Counted from the first letter of the stretch, positions 44,619 through 53,454 are shown. The stretch is DNA of 64,000 nt from an uncultured Eubacteriales bacterium (GCA_910583765.1 CAJTYS010000023.1:1-64000); one strand, 5' to 3'. Notes: generated from the sequence alone by a model not told the origin. A program made the numbers and translations.

Positions 44619-45194
44619 ATGAAAAAAACAGATATCAAAGAAAAATGCATACTCAGCTTGATTTTAGTCATCGTCATGGGGTTCGTTCTCTTTTATACAT
44701 ATGCGGACGAACCCGAAAATCAGTATACGGGGATCATTCGGCTCCACGTTATCGCCAACAGCGACAGTGCCGAAGACCAGAACCTAAAGCTGAAGGTGCG
44801 AGACGAAATCATCAAAGAGGTGGGCAGCCTGGAAAGCAGTGAAAACATCGGGGAATCCAGGGATTACCTGAAAAATCATTTGCATGACATGGAAGAAACC
44901 GCGGAGCGGGTCATTGAGCAGAATGGCAAAACGTACACAGCCAAAGCGGACCTGGGTATACGCTGGATTCCAGCCAAAACTTATGGGGACATGTATTTCC
45001 CAGCTGGAAACTACGAAGCCCTCAACGTCACCTTGGGAGAAGGGGAAGGTCAAAACTGGTGGTGCGTGCTGTTCCCGCCCCTGTGCCTGATCGAAGAGGA
45101 TGAAGAGGCCATGGAAGCGGCTGGCCTCGGAGAAGAGCAGCAAATACAAGTGAAATCAAAACTCATGGAAATCTTAAAGCAAGACAATCATTAG
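44619..45194 (+). CDS. spoIIR: Stage II sporulation protein R
   Basis: 191 aa. An N-terminal membrane/signal segment (12-29) is followed by the hallmark IIRLHVIANSDSAEDQNLKL and, near the end, GQNWWCVLFPPLCLIEED. SpoIIR is made in the forespore, secreted into the intermembrane space, and triggers SpoIIGA to process pro-sigma-E in the mother cell. It is single, with its own promoter and terminator. Confidence 0.95.
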   Translation: MKKTDIKEKCILSLILVIVMGFVLFYTYADEPENQYTGIIRLHVIANSDSAEDQNLKLKVRDEIIKEVGSLESSENIGESRDYLKNHLHDMEETAERVIEQNGKTYTAKADLGIRWIPAKTYGDMYFPAGNYEALNVTLGEGEGQNWWCVLFPPLCLIEEDEEAMEAAGLGEEQQIQVKSKLMEILKQDNH

Positions 45195-45197
45195 GAG

Positions 45198-45238
45198 AAA
45201 AGCAGGTCGAAAAAAGCAAAGAAGGGCCTGCTTTTTTG
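45198..45238 (+). terminator. Rho-independent terminator of spoIIR
   Basis: AAAGCAGG (45199-45206) pairs with CCTGCTTT (45227-45234), followed by a T run, directly after the spoIIR stop. Confidence 0.85.
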
Positions 45239-45322
45239 TTGCTTCGGAATCAAAAAACAATGACCGTGCAAGGAATTTTGCGAACCACGAAACTTGGCAG
45301 GCGCAAATTATAGTTGTAAAAA

Positions 45323-45421
45323 GGGGATTTTCGGCATATAATAGCAAAAAGAATTGGGGATTTTCGGCAAATCGGTAGAAATAAATTTGGGGATTTTCGG
45401 CAGAATGTGAATATAAAACAA
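45323..45421 (+). repeat. Array of three 33-bp direct repeats before a DUF4143 gene
   Basis: GGGGATTTTCGGCA starts at 45323, 45356 and 45389, exactly 33 bases apart, with AT-rich filler that is only partly conserved. The array ends 18 bases before the start of the decayed DUF4143 gene. A geometrically identical array with another core precedes the intact DUF4143 gene at 46133. Regular three-turn spacing suggests cooperative binding of one protein. Confidence 0.85.
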
Positions 45422-45438
45422 AAGGAAGGAGCTAGCAA

Positions 45439-45912
45439 ATGATATTCAAAAGAAAACTTTATCAAAAAATGCTTGCTTGGAAAGAAGAATTTGATGGAAA
45501 GACCGCTCTTTTGATCAAAGGCGCACGAAGAGTTGGAAAATCGACGCTTGTAGAAGAGCCGGAATGCTATTTGATTCCATCCCTGCGGAGTTAAACAAAA
45601 ATGCGTCCCGATACCAGATCTCCAGCGTGATCGCAGGAGATGCTGAAAGCAGCGGGAAACGAATTGTTCTATTATACCTTTCCCAAAGAGACCTCTAACC
45701 ATAATTATGAAATTGATTTTCTGTTGGCAAGAAAGAACAAAATTTGCCCCATAGAAGTAAAGTCCTCCGGCTATAAAACGCACGCTTCGCTGGATGCTTT
45801 TCAGGACAAATTTTCTGCGCAAACATGGAAAAGATATTTGATTTATACAAAGGATATCAGAAAAGATAAAGATATTTTTTGCCTGCCAGTTTATATGACC
45901 ATGTTTTTGTGA
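45439..45912 (+). pseudogene. AAA/DUF4143 ATPase, internally deleted
   Basis: From ATG 45439 (GGAAGGAG upstream) the frame gives KRKLYQKMLAWKEEF and the P-loop IKGARRVGKSTLVEE, then breaks. Another frame reads MLFDSIPAELNKNASRYQIS SVIAGDAE, cut to fit a mid-protein DUF4143 motif. From 45640 the C-terminal nuclease-like part follows: YEIDFLLARKNKICPIEVKS through KDKDIFCLPVYMTMFL. At least two internal deletions have removed most of the protein. Family: AAA_14 plus DUF4143, of unknown function. Confidence 0.85.
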
Positions 45913-45975
45913 CACCATAAGAGTGAAACATGGTCTGGATCAGAATGTTTTTCGTCACGGTCACAGTGTACACCT
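45858..45975 (+). repeat. Left copy of a duplicated DUF4143-end / MFS-start segment
   Basis: CAGAAAAGATAAAGATATTT and the following TTTATATGACC, GTGACACCATAAGAGTGAAAC (45858-45930) recur at 47551-47623. The next part, ATGTTTTTCGTCACGGTCAC (45944 onward), recurs at 47702-47733 inside the MFS gene. The left copy is decayed and lacks the MFS start codon region. The intact DUF4143 gene and its repeat array lie between the two copies. Confidence 0.7.
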
Positions 45976-46000
45976 TGGTTAGCACAAAATGTTGGAAAAT

Positions 46001-46099
46001 CGGACAAAATGGCCATAAATTGAATTAGAAAAACGGACAAAAATGCTATAAAACATATTGTATAATCGGACAGATTGTGGCATACTATAAAATGCAAAT
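46001..46099 (+). repeat. Second array of three 33-bp direct repeats before a DUF4143 gene
   Basis: CGGACA starts at 46001, 46034 and 46067, again exactly 33 bases apart, within the wider core A-A-W-CGGACAAAATG (the third copy reads CGGACAGATTGTG). ATAAA follows two copies at the same offset. The last unit lies 66 bases before ATG 46133. The core differs from the array at 45323, as expected if each array belongs to its own downstream protein. Confidence 0.8.
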
Positions 46100-46132
46100 A
46101 GGGGATAGAATTCACAAAACGGGAGAATTCCA

Positions 46133-47488
46133 ATGATTAAAAGGGATATTGAAAAACAGATCAGTCAATTCTTTGATACCGAGAAAAAAGAGGCGCTCAT
46201 GATTACGGGCGCACGGCAGGTTGGAAAAACATATACGATTCGCAAATTTGCGAAAGAGCATTTTGAACATGTGATAGAAATTAATTTTGTAGAACAGCCC
46301 CAAGCAATCCAGTTGTTTGAAAACGCATGCAGCAGTGAAGACATTTTGCTCCGGCTTTCCGCATTGACGGACATACCGCTAATCAATGGTAAAACTCTCA
46401 TATTCTTTGATGAAGTGCAGGAATGCAAAGAAATCGTCACTGCCATTAAATTTTTAGTGGATGAAGGCAGCTATCGTTATATTCTGAGTGGTTCGTTATT
46501 AGGCGTAGAGTTAAAGGATATCCATTCTGTCCCTGTTGGATATATGACCATATATGAAATGTTCCCCCTGAATTTCTTTGAATTTTGTGGAGCGAATCGA
46601 GTCGCCGAATCAGTCCTGGGGAAATTAAAAGAGTGCTTTGAAAAACAAATGCCTATTGACGAATTAATTCACAAGAAAATGCTGGATTTATTCCACCTGT
46701 ACCTCATTGTCGGTGGGATGCCCGCCGCAGTGGATGTGTATTTGAGAACCAATAATCTCAACGAAGTGCTGCGGGTCCAGCAGGGGATCGTGCAATTGTA
46801 TAAAAAAGACATTGCCAAATATGATCCCAATGAAAAGCTATATTTGGAGGATATTTTCAATCTGATTCCAAGTGAGCTCAACAGCAAAAACAAGCGATTC
46901 ATACTCAAAAGTTTGAACGAAAACTTCAAATTTTCCAGATACGAACACAGCTTCATTTGGCTAAACGAAGCGGGAGTTGCGCTGCCCACGTTTTGTGTCC
47001 AAGAACCGCAAGTGCCGCTGCTGCTTTCAAAATCCACAAATTTGTTTAAATTGTTTTTGTCAGACATAGGTCTTTTGGCATCCATGTACGCCGATGGATT
47101 ACAAATAAAAATCCTCAACAAAGAAAAAGAAATCAATTTTGGCTCAATTTACGAAAACGCCGTTGCCCAGGAATTGCGGGCCCGTGGCTTTGATTTATAT
47201 TACTTTAACAGCAAAAAACAAGGGGAGCTGGACTTTATCATCGAATACCAAGGGAGCCCGCTGCCTATCGAGGTCAAATCAGGGAAAGCCTACGCCAGGC
47301 ATCGAGCCTTGGATCATGTCTTGGAAAACGAGCAGTATGCCATGAAACAAGCGATTGTTTTTTGCAATGAAAACATCCAAACAAAAGGAAAAGTCATGTA
47401 TTGTCCGATTTATCTGGCAGGTTTTTTAGAAAAGCAGACGCTGGCAGAGGATTATATTTATACGCTGGATTTAAGCATATTGCAGTAA
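46133..47488 (+). CDS. AAA/DUF4143 family ATPase, intact
   Basis: 451 aa. The P-loop is ITGARQVGKTYTIR (residues 24-37), Walker B is TLIFFDEVQECKEI, and sensor 1 is YRYILSGSLLG. The C-terminal DUF4143 part ends in a PD-(D/E)XK-like nuclease core: GSIYENAVAQELRARGF, then GELDFIIEYQGSPLPIEVKS. These proteins are common in multiple copies in gut Firmicutes and Bacteroidetes; function is unknown. A GGGAG site precedes the ATG. Base use is more AT-rich than in the flanking MFS gene. The gene sits between the two copies of a duplicated segment, suggesting it arrived or was duplicated as a unit. Confidence 0.85.
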   Translation: MIKRDIEKQISQFFDTEKKEALMITGARQVGKTYTIRKFAKEHFEHVIEINFVEQPQAIQLFENACSSEDILLRLSALTDIPLINGKTLIFFDEVQECKEIVTAIKFLVDEGSYRYILSGSLLGVELKDIHSVPVGYMTIYEMFPLNFFEFCGANRVAESVLGKLKECFEKQMPIDELIHKKMLDLFHLYLIVGGMPAAVDVYLRTNNLNEVLRVQQGIVQLYKKDIAKYDPNEKLYLEDIFNLIPSELNSKNKRFILKSLNENFKFSRYEHSFIWLNEAGVALPTFCVQEPQVPLLLSKSTNLFKLFLSDIGLLASMYADGLQIKILNKEKEINFGSIYENAVAQELRARGFDLYYFNSKKQGELDFIIEYQGSPLPIEVKSGKAYARHRALDHVLENEQYAMKQAIVFCNENIQTKGKVMYCPIYLAGFLEKQTLAEDYIYTLDLSILQ

Positions 47489-47550
47489 AACTCATTGAAG
47501 GTATGGGACAAAATCATGAAAGCAGTGGGCCTGGAGCGCAGCAAAAACGC

Positions 47551-47605
47551 CAGAAAAGATAAGGATATTTTTTGTCTGCCGGTTTATATGACGCTGTTCT
47601 TGTGA
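47551..47605 (+). pseudogene. C-terminal relic of a DUF4143 gene
   Basis: The frame reads ARKDKDIFCLPVYMTLFL and stop, nearly the same as the end of the decayed gene at 45439-45912. Only about 18 codons remain. The following GTGATACCATAAGGGTGAAAC is also shared. It marks the right copy of the duplicated segment just upstream of the MFS gene. Confidence 0.75.
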
Positions 47606-47641
47606 TACCATAAGGGTGAAACGTAGAAGAGGAGAAACCGC

Positions 47642-48910
47642 ATGCTGCCAAAAGCGTCACCAGTCTTACAGGAAAACGAATTCCACCCTGTCCAGCTGAG
47701 GGTGTTTTTCGTCATGGTCACCTTATACACCTTTTATTTCACCTGCAACAACAACCTGGGCGTGGCCGCCAGCGAAATCCAAAAAAACTTTGCCCTCAGC
47801 AATGTGGAATTCGGCGTGCTGTTTACTATTTTCACCTTATGCTTTGGCCTGGGGCAGTTTTTCTCCGGGTATTTGGGGGACCGGTACAGTCCCAAAATGC
47901 TTATGCTGATCGGGGCCATCGGTGCGGCCTGCGCCAATATTGGATTTGGCCTTTCTTCCAATATGACGGCTTTTTCCATCCTGTGGGCTGTGAACGCGGT
48001 GTGTCTGGCCATGGGCTGGTCGCCGGGATGCAGCATATTGTTCAAGTGGATTCCCCAAAAAAGGTGGGGGCTTTTCATGGGTATATTTGACGCTTTTGCC
48101 TTTCTCGGAGGCATCTTGATTTACCCCATCGCTGGCTTTGCCCTTTCGTACCTCAGCTGGCGGGCAGCCTTTTTCCTGCCAGCGGCCATGCTGCTCTTGT
48201 GGACAGCGGCCTTTGCCCTGTGGGTAAAGGATTCTCCGCAGCAATGCGGCTTTGATGTGAAATGGAAAGAAGAGACTTCCAAAGAAGCTGTAACTTTGAA
48301 GGATTATGGGGCGGTGATGAAAAATGGAGCCATAATTTTGGTGTCTTTGTCCACCGTCTGTAGTCAGTTCGTGCGCTGGGGCCTGGTGAACTGGATGGTG
48401 AAAATTCTTGCCGCTCCTGCCCCAGGCGGCGGTTTTGGATTGGTGTTGATGACAGCCACGGTCATCGCCTCGGCTATGCATTGGGGTGGTGCGGTTTTTT
48501 CTATATTTTTCGGGTATTTGTCTGACCGAGTGTTTCGGGGAAGCAGGTGGCAGACCATTGTCATCGGATTCACGGTCAGTGGCATCAGCCTGCTGCTCAT
48601 CTATTTCTGCGGCCTCCCGCTGGTCCATTTGAAAGGCGGCATTATAGCGCTGGGGGCGCTGCTGTTTCTAGCGGGTGGGTGCGTCCAAGGCGTGCAAGCG
48701 CCGCAGTTCAATCTGCCAGGCGACATTCTGGGCACACGATTGGGCGGCACAGGCGTGGGAATCGTCAATGGATGGTCCTACCTAGGCGCATCCTTTGCGG
48801 GGGTGAGCCTGGGCTTTATCATGGACCACTTCGGACTCCTGTCCTGTCTGGTGCTCATGGCGGTCATTTCCTTTTTAGGTGCGGTCGCCATCGTTTTTGT
48901 GAGGCGATGA
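47642..48910 (+). CDS. MFS transporter, possibly organophosphate antiporter-like
   Basis: 422 aa, 12 membrane helices. FGLGQFFSGYLGDRYSPKML in the 2-3 loop and FKWIPQKRWGLFMGIF resemble GlpT/UhpT-like or OFA-like MFS proteins. The substrate is not evident. AGAGGAGAAACCGC precedes the ATG. Base composition is more GC-rich than in the DUF4143 gene upstream. The first about 35 codons have a decayed partial copy at 45944-45975. Confidence 0.8.
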   Translation: MLPKASPVLQENEFHPVQLRVFFVMVTLYTFYFTCNNNLGVAASEIQKNFALSNVEFGVLFTIFTLCFGLGQFFSGYLGDRYSPKMLMLIGAIGAACANIGFGLSSNMTAFSILWAVNAVCLAMGWSPGCSILFKWIPQKRWGLFMGIFDAFAFLGGILIYPIAGFALSYLSWRAAFFLPAAMLLLWTAAFALWVKDSPQQCGFDVKWKEETSKEAVTLKDYGAVMKNGAIILVSLSTVCSQFVRWGLVNWMVKILAAPAPGGGFGLVLMTATVIASAMHWGGAVFSIFFGYLSDRVFRGSRWQTIVIGFTVSGISLLLIYFCGLPLVHLKGGIIALGALLFLAGGCVQGVQAPQFNLPGDILGTRLGGTGVGIVNGWSYLGASFAGVSLGFIMDHFGLLSCLVLMAVISFLGAVAIVFVRR

Positions 48911-49005
48911 CATGGCCGAAACATGGAAAAGCTGGGAAAAAGAAAAAAATAGGTTGAAGAGGGTCATGGCCGTGGATATAATTGAGACATGGTGAGGTGA
49001 ATGAT

Positions 49006-49481
49006 ATGGAAACCAAAATTTTATACCATGCCAGCAAACAAGTGGTTGAATACCCTGAAATTAGAAAAGCAAAATATACAAAAGATTTTTCATGGGGATT
49101 TTATTGTACAAACGATTATAAGCAGGCTGTTCGGTGGGCAAATCGCAGCAAAGGAAGTCCAGTTGTCAACAAATATAATATTACTACAAATCAGATAATT
49201 CCCTTTCTATTTTGAAATTTGAAGGAATGACAGATGAGTGGCTGGACTTCATCGCAAAATGTCGAAGCGGGGAATCTCACAGATATGATATTGTAGAGGG
49301 ACCTATGGCAAACGATACGATCTGGAATTATGTAAATGATTTTCTGATGGGAAACATCACACGAAAACAATTTTGGGTATTGGCGGAATTCAGGCATCCT
49401 ACACATCAAATTAGCTTTCATACTTTGGCGGCGTTGGACTGCTTAACATTTGAAGGGAGTGAGATCGTCTATGACAGTTAA
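49006..49481 (+). pseudogene. DUF3990 protein (ADP-ribosyltransferase-like fold), frameshifted
   Basis: ATG 49006 follows GTGAGGTG. The first part, ILYHASKQVVEYPEIRKAKY, then FSWGFYCTNDYKQAVRWANR, is the DUF3990 start. The frame breaks at CAGATAATTCCC (about 49190-49200). With one base restored it continues NSLSILKFEGMTDEWLDFIA and YDIVEGPMANDTIWNYVNDF. DUF3990 has, by family knowledge, an ADP-ribosyltransferase-like fold and may be a toxin. As it stands the protein is split; a single-base sequencing error would explain it too. The 3' end overlaps the next gene by 11 bases. Confidence 0.75.
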
Positions 49482-49914
49482 TGAAAAAAATGACCTTTTT
49501 TATGTTTGCGCATTGATCGAATTCATTTCCAGAAAAACAATGAATAAAAGAGGCGATATTGTGCAGAGCATAGGTGAAAAAGGCCTGCGGAAACAGTTGA
49601 AGGACGCAGGTGTCAACCACTGCCTTTCCTTTGAGCAGGTCAGCGATGAAATCATCGAAGTCTATGGTATAAAAAATGGCGATTTTGACACGATTTCTGA
49701 TTGTAAGTATTCGATCCCCAGTTATTTGGACATTGGGAAATTATACAGCATCATGATCATGGATTGTGCGAAGCCAGGTGATGAAGTGCAGGAAATGATG
49801 CAGATATTTCAATCGTTTATTAGCGATGAGATTTCAGATTTTTCCACAGATTTATATTATCAAAACCCGGATTACTTGGAATGGTCGTATCGGGAAGGAT
49901 ACTTATTGGAATAG
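49471..49914 (+). CDS. Conserved hypothetical partner of DUF3990
   Basis: 147 aa from ATG 49471 (GAAGGGAGTGAG upstream). It is acidic and mostly helical, with no membrane segment: NDLFYVCALIEFISRKTMNK, VNHCLSFEQVSDEIIEVYGI, MIMDCAKPGDEVQEMMQIFQ. As I recall, such proteins lie beside DUF3990 genes in Lachnospiraceae-type genomes. The 11-base overlap implies coupled translation. It could be an antitoxin or immunity partner, which is inference only. Confidence 0.65.
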   Translation: MTVNEKNDLFYVCALIEFISRKTMNKRGDIVQSIGEKGLRKQLKDAGVNHCLSFEQVSDEIIEVYGIKNGDFDTISDCKYSIPSYLDIGKLYSIMIMDCAKPGDEVQEMMQIFQSFISDEISDFSTDLYYQNPDYLEWSYREGYLLE

Positions 49915-49922
49915 GGTGAAGC

Positions 49923-50561
49923 ATGCAATTCATATCAATCATGGAAATCATCGGCACCGTGGCCTTTGCGGTGTCCGGGGCGCTAGTTGCCATTGAAAAA
50001 GAACTGGATCATTACGGGATCATATTTTTCGCCATTATCACGGCGGTAGGAGGCGGCATCATCCGAGACGTGCTCATCGACCTGCCGCTGCCAGTGGCCT
50101 TATTGAATCCTCTCTATGTTTTGATCAGCATCGGGACGGGGATCGTAATTATTGTATTTTATCGGAAACTAGTGCGATACCAAAACATCCTCCAGTTTTT
50201 CGATGCCATCGGCCTGGCGGCTTTCACAGCCATCGGTGCGCAGGCGGCATTGGTTCACAATGTGTATACACCGTTTGTGGTCATCACTTTGGCGGTGCTC
50301 ACTGGGACAGGCGGCGGCAGTTTACGGGACGTGTTCGCCAAGGATATCCCTTTCGTGTTCCGTAAAGAAGTGTACGCCGCCGCTTCCATTGCCGGAGCCA
50401 TCGTTTTCATGGCGGCTTTTTACATATTCCAGCAGATGCGGCTTTCCATGTACATTTGCTTTGGTGTCACCCTGGCCATCCGGCTGCTGGCGGTGAAGTT
50501 CAATTGGCACTTGGCAAAGGTTAAGCGGGTCGAAAAAAGGGAAGACGAAAATCACAAATAG
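49923..50561 (+). CDS. TRIC/UPF0126-family cation channel-like membrane protein
   Basis: 212 aa with seven membrane segments and two internal repeats, each with the glycine signature: ITAVGGGIIRDVLIDLPLP and LTGTGGGSLRDVFAKDIPFV. This is the YicG/TRIC architecture, trimeric potassium-permeable channels. It starts 8 bases after the previous gene and may be read through from it. A terminator follows. Confidence 0.88.
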   Translation: MQFISIMEIIGTVAFAVSGALVAIEKELDHYGIIFFAIITAVGGGIIRDVLIDLPLPVALLNPLYVLISIGTGIVIIVFYRKLVRYQNILQFFDAIGLAAFTAIGAQAALVHNVYTPFVVITLAVLTGTGGGSLRDVFAKDIPFVFRKEVYAAASIAGAIVFMAAFYIFQQMRLSMYICFGVTLAIRLLAVKFNWHLAKVKRVEKREDENHK

Positions 50562-50604
50562 CAGGATGCTTTCCCTATGCCAAAGGGAACATATCCTGCT
50601 TTGC
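50561..50604 (+). terminator. Probable terminator
   Basis: GCAGGAT (50561-50567) pairs with ATCCTGC (50593-50599); an inner TTTCCCT ... AGGGAA pairing extends the fold, followed by TTTGCTTC. It directly follows the TRIC-like gene. Confidence 0.65.
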
Positions 50605-50638
50605 TTCTGTGCCTTTGTTTAGGTTGCCCAATACAGCC

Positions 50639-52354
50639 TTATTGAGAATCGCCGCTTTCTGTCCGCAGCCGCACGAGGCAGTCCTTGCCGAAAAAGGCGA
50701 TGCCGTACTTGTGGACCACTGCGTACCCATCGTTATTCAATTCCTGCTCGTATCGTTTTTCTTCAATCTGCCTCAGAGCTCCATGGGCTCTTTCTTCCAA
50801 TTCTGAAAAGCTTTTGGCGATTTTGAATTCCAGAACAAAAGCCGCTTTTCTCCTGGTGATCGGCTGGAGGATCAGGTCGCTTCTTCCGTAGCCGCTTTCT
50901 CGATTGGAACGGGTCTTGTAGCCTTTCATCTTGGAGAGAACACCGGCCATGAATCCGTGATAAAAGCTTTCGTAAGCATCGTTAAAGCTGATGGTCTCCA
51001 TGAGAAGCTCGTTCAGCTCCTGCTCGAAGGTTTCCGTATCCAGATTCACAAAGGCCGTATATAGATTTGACAGATCTTTTTCGCGGATTTTTTCCTCAAA
51101 CCAGCTGAGAATTTTTGTGCGGAAAATGTGTTTTACCTCCCGATTGGGAATAGCAAGCTCCGCATATTGATGCCCATCGCCGTTCGCCCATTGGTGCGCT
51201 TTCCGAAAGTATCCAGTAAAGAACATGAAGTTCCATAGATTGTCCATGCTGTCATACATTTCCCCATAGGTGATATCCTCGTGAATCGGTTTTTCTACCG
51301 TCTTGCCTTCGATCAGGGCCTCGATTTCGCTCTTTGTTTCGTCATCCGCCCGATCAATAAGGCTGCGCACAATGGAATTGGAACTAGTATTGGCCCAGTA
51401 AGAGGAGGGATATCGCTGTGGGTTTTCTTTCAGATCATCCACGAACTGAATCACGCTCCAAGGATTGTAGACATTGGCTTTTCCAAAGAGATACCCATTG
51501 TACCAGTCCTGGATCAACTCGAATTTTTGCGGCATATGGTAGGCATCACAGAGCTTTTTTACTTCTTCATTAGTAAAACCAAAATATTCGTCATACTGAT
51601 CATTTAAAATGGAGATGATTTTCAGGTTGTTAAGGCCGGTAAAAATACTCTCCTTGGAAACACGCAGACATCCGGTGATCACAGAAAATTCCAGCGAATT
51701 GTTAGTCTTTAAAGCAGCCCCAAAGAGTCCCTGCAGAAAGCGCGCCATTTGCTCATAAAACCCATTAAAAAAGGCATTTTCCAGGGGCACATCGTATTCA
51801 TCGATTAAGAGGATAGCTTCTCTCCCATAATACTTTTTGAGACAGGAACAGAGAAACTGCAGAGAGGAAAGATGATCCGCCTCAGTTCCCTTCCAGGCCA
51901 TGATTCGCCGGTATTTTTCTTTTTCATGAGGCTCCAGACATTCTCCAGCGCATATAAAAGAATGGCGGTCGTATTCCCGTGCGATTTCATAAGTCAGCAG
52001 CGTGTAAGACGTTTGGAAATCAGGCTGGCTCGCCTCCTTTAATGTCAGGCTGATGACCGGATATTTGCCCATGTGGGCCAGATATGGCTCTCCTGCGTCC
52101 ATGATGGCAAGACCCTCAAAGAGAGCGCTGTTGTCCTTTTTGCCGCCGTCCCGCTCCCGCTCATCCTCAAAGAAATACTGGAGCATGCTCATGTTCAGGG
52201 TCTTTCCAAAGCGTCTGGGGCGAGTGAACAGGTTGACGGCGCTCTTTTTATCAATCAATTCCTTGATGAAACAGGTCTTATCAATAAAGAAATATCCCCG
52301 TGTCACTAACATTTCAAAATTTTCCACACCTACGGGCAATGGCTTTTGCGTCAT
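50639..52354 (-). CDS. AAA-ATPase-like / PD-(D/E)XK nuclease family protein (copy 2)
   Basis: 571 aa from ATG 52354 (GAAAGGAGCC upstream). It has the signature GYFFIDKTCFIKELI, the P-loop LFTRPRRFGKT, Walker B AILLIDEYDVPLENAFFNGF, and the C-terminal nuclease core ESGYGRSDLILQP ... AAFVLEFKI. Same family as the gene at 4604 but clearly diverged. It is convergent with the TRIC-like gene. No partner gene is evident. Confidence 0.85.
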   Translation of the reverse strand: MTQKPLPVGVENFEMLVTRGYFFIDKTCFIKELIDKKSAVNLFTRPRRFGKTLNMSMLQYFFEDERERDGGKKDNSALFEGLAIMDAGEPYLAHMGKYPVISLTLKEASQPDFQTSYTLLTYEIAREYDRHSFICAGECLEPHEKEKYRRIMAWKGTEADHLSSLQFLCSCLKKYYGREAILLIDEYDVPLENAFFNGFYEQMARFLQGLFGAALKTNNSLEFSVITGCLRVSKESIFTGLNNLKIISILNDQYDEYFGFTNEEVKKLCDAYHMPQKFELIQDWYNGYLFGKANVYNPWSVIQFVDDLKENPQRYPSSYWANTSSNSIVRSLIDRADDETKSEIEALIEGKTVEKPIHEDITYGEMYDSMDNLWNFMFFTGYFRKAHQWANGDGHQYAELAIPNREVKHIFRTKILSWFEEKIREKDLSNLYTAFVNLDTETFEQELNELLMETISFNDAYESFYHGFMAGVLSKMKGYKTRSNRESGYGRSDLILQPITRRKAAFVLEFKIAKSFSELEERAHGALRQIEEKRYEQELNNDGYAVVHKYGIAFFGKDCLVRLRTESGDSQ

Positions 52355-52545
52355 GGCTTTTGGCTCCTTTCTTCCATCAGGCACCTGTGCGGAGCCTTGG
52401 GGTGGACATCTTAGTGGTTCCCTTTATTTGTTTCAATTATAATGCTTTTGCCGTTATGATTCAAGCTGGATCGTGTTCTTGGGCAGTGACCGGGTTCAGC
52501 GGGGCTGGATGAAAGGCTGATACAGTCGAACTTTTCGTTATTCTC

Positions 52546-53331
52546 TCATTCCCCTTTGATGAGCCTCTGCAGATCCTGCTTGGCCTGTTGATACGTCAGG
52601 GCCGGGATGGGGATGCAGATGCCTGAAATCAGTTCCGCCTCAAAACGCCGGATCGCCACCACATATAAGGTGTTCACCAAATAGCCTCGGTGAAGTGGGT
52701 AAAAGGTTTTCGGCAATTGCTTTGCCAGTTCCCCTATAGGGCTGTTGCAGGAGATCACCCTGTCAACGCAGATAAGCTCCGTCCTGTTTCGCTGGCTCTG
52801 GACATACAGGATCGAATGGGGGTTGACAAAAACAGTCTGCCTGCCGCTGCGTATGGCCATGCGCCGGCCGGACGGGTAATCCAGCAGCAGATCACGGACG
52901 AACCGCATCGTGTTCACATCCAGCTTCAAAACATCGCTTTCTCCCTGCTGCATATACTCATAGGAATTATGCTGATGGACCATTCTGATTTTTCCTCTGA
53001 TAATACGCCAGCCAATCGTGAAATGGGTGATCGCGCAGCGGGTGCCGCCTGGGTTTTGCACAATGATCTCCCCGCAGACCTGCGCCGCGTAGTCGCTTAA
53101 CCGAATGGGAAAGTATTCTTCCCGTACAATATCCGCTGTTTTCCCCTCAAAGCCTTTGAATCGTTCTCGTATCGCGCTGCCGCCCAGCAATAGTGGCTCC
53201 CCAGTGCCCAGATAAATACTATCCGAGCAGAGATAAGAAAACCACTTTTCCGGCTCCCCTGCGTATTGGGCGTGGAACACTTCTTTTGTCAAAGCTGTGA
53301 GCTCTTCTAAGTTGATCTTTTCTTTTGCCAT
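52546..53331 (-). CDS. SnoaL-like / LytTR transcription regulator (copy 2)
   Basis: 261 aa. N-terminal NTF2/SnoaL-like domain (about 8-130; FHAQYAGEPEKWFSYLCSDS) and C-terminal LytTR domain (about 160-260; TFYPLHRGYLVNTLYVVAIR, GICIPIPALTYQQA). Same architecture as the gene at 22111. GGAGG precedes the ATG. No response-regulator receiver is present, so the SnoaL part may sense a ligand directly. Its target is not obvious; nearby genes are unrelated families or relics. Bases 52355-52545 upstream of the next gene hold nothing I can call. Confidence 0.75.
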   Translation of the reverse strand: MAKEKINLEELTALTKEVFHAQYAGEPEKWFSYLCSDSIYLGTGEPLLLGGSAIRERFKGFEGKTADIVREEYFPIRLSDYAAQVCGEIIVQNPGGTRCAITHFTIGWRIIRGKIRMVHQHNSYEYMQQGESDVLKLDVNTMRFVRDLLLDYPSGRRMAIRSGRQTVFVNPHSILYVQSQRNRTELICVDRVISCNSPIGELAKQLPKTFYPLHRGYLVNTLYVVAIRRFEAELISGICIPIPALTYQQAKQDLQRLIKGE

Positions 53332-53454
53332 AGGGAGAACCTCCTTTTTTCATTCTCTGCTGCCACTTCCTTGCCATTTTACCAAGGAGATCCTGAAAAT
53401 GCAAGAGAAAGAAAAGTGTTTATCCTGAAAAACATGTTGTTCAGCACGATTATA

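Noticed and set aside
45250..45918. 222-codon minus-strand ORF
   Set aside because: It runs antisense through the repeat array and the DUF4143 relic; its repeated RKSP segments are just the 33-bp repeats translated.
45323..46099. CRISPR array
   Set aside because: The repeat cores are only 6-14 bases, the filler is AT-rich and partly conserved, there are only three units per set, and no cas gene is present.
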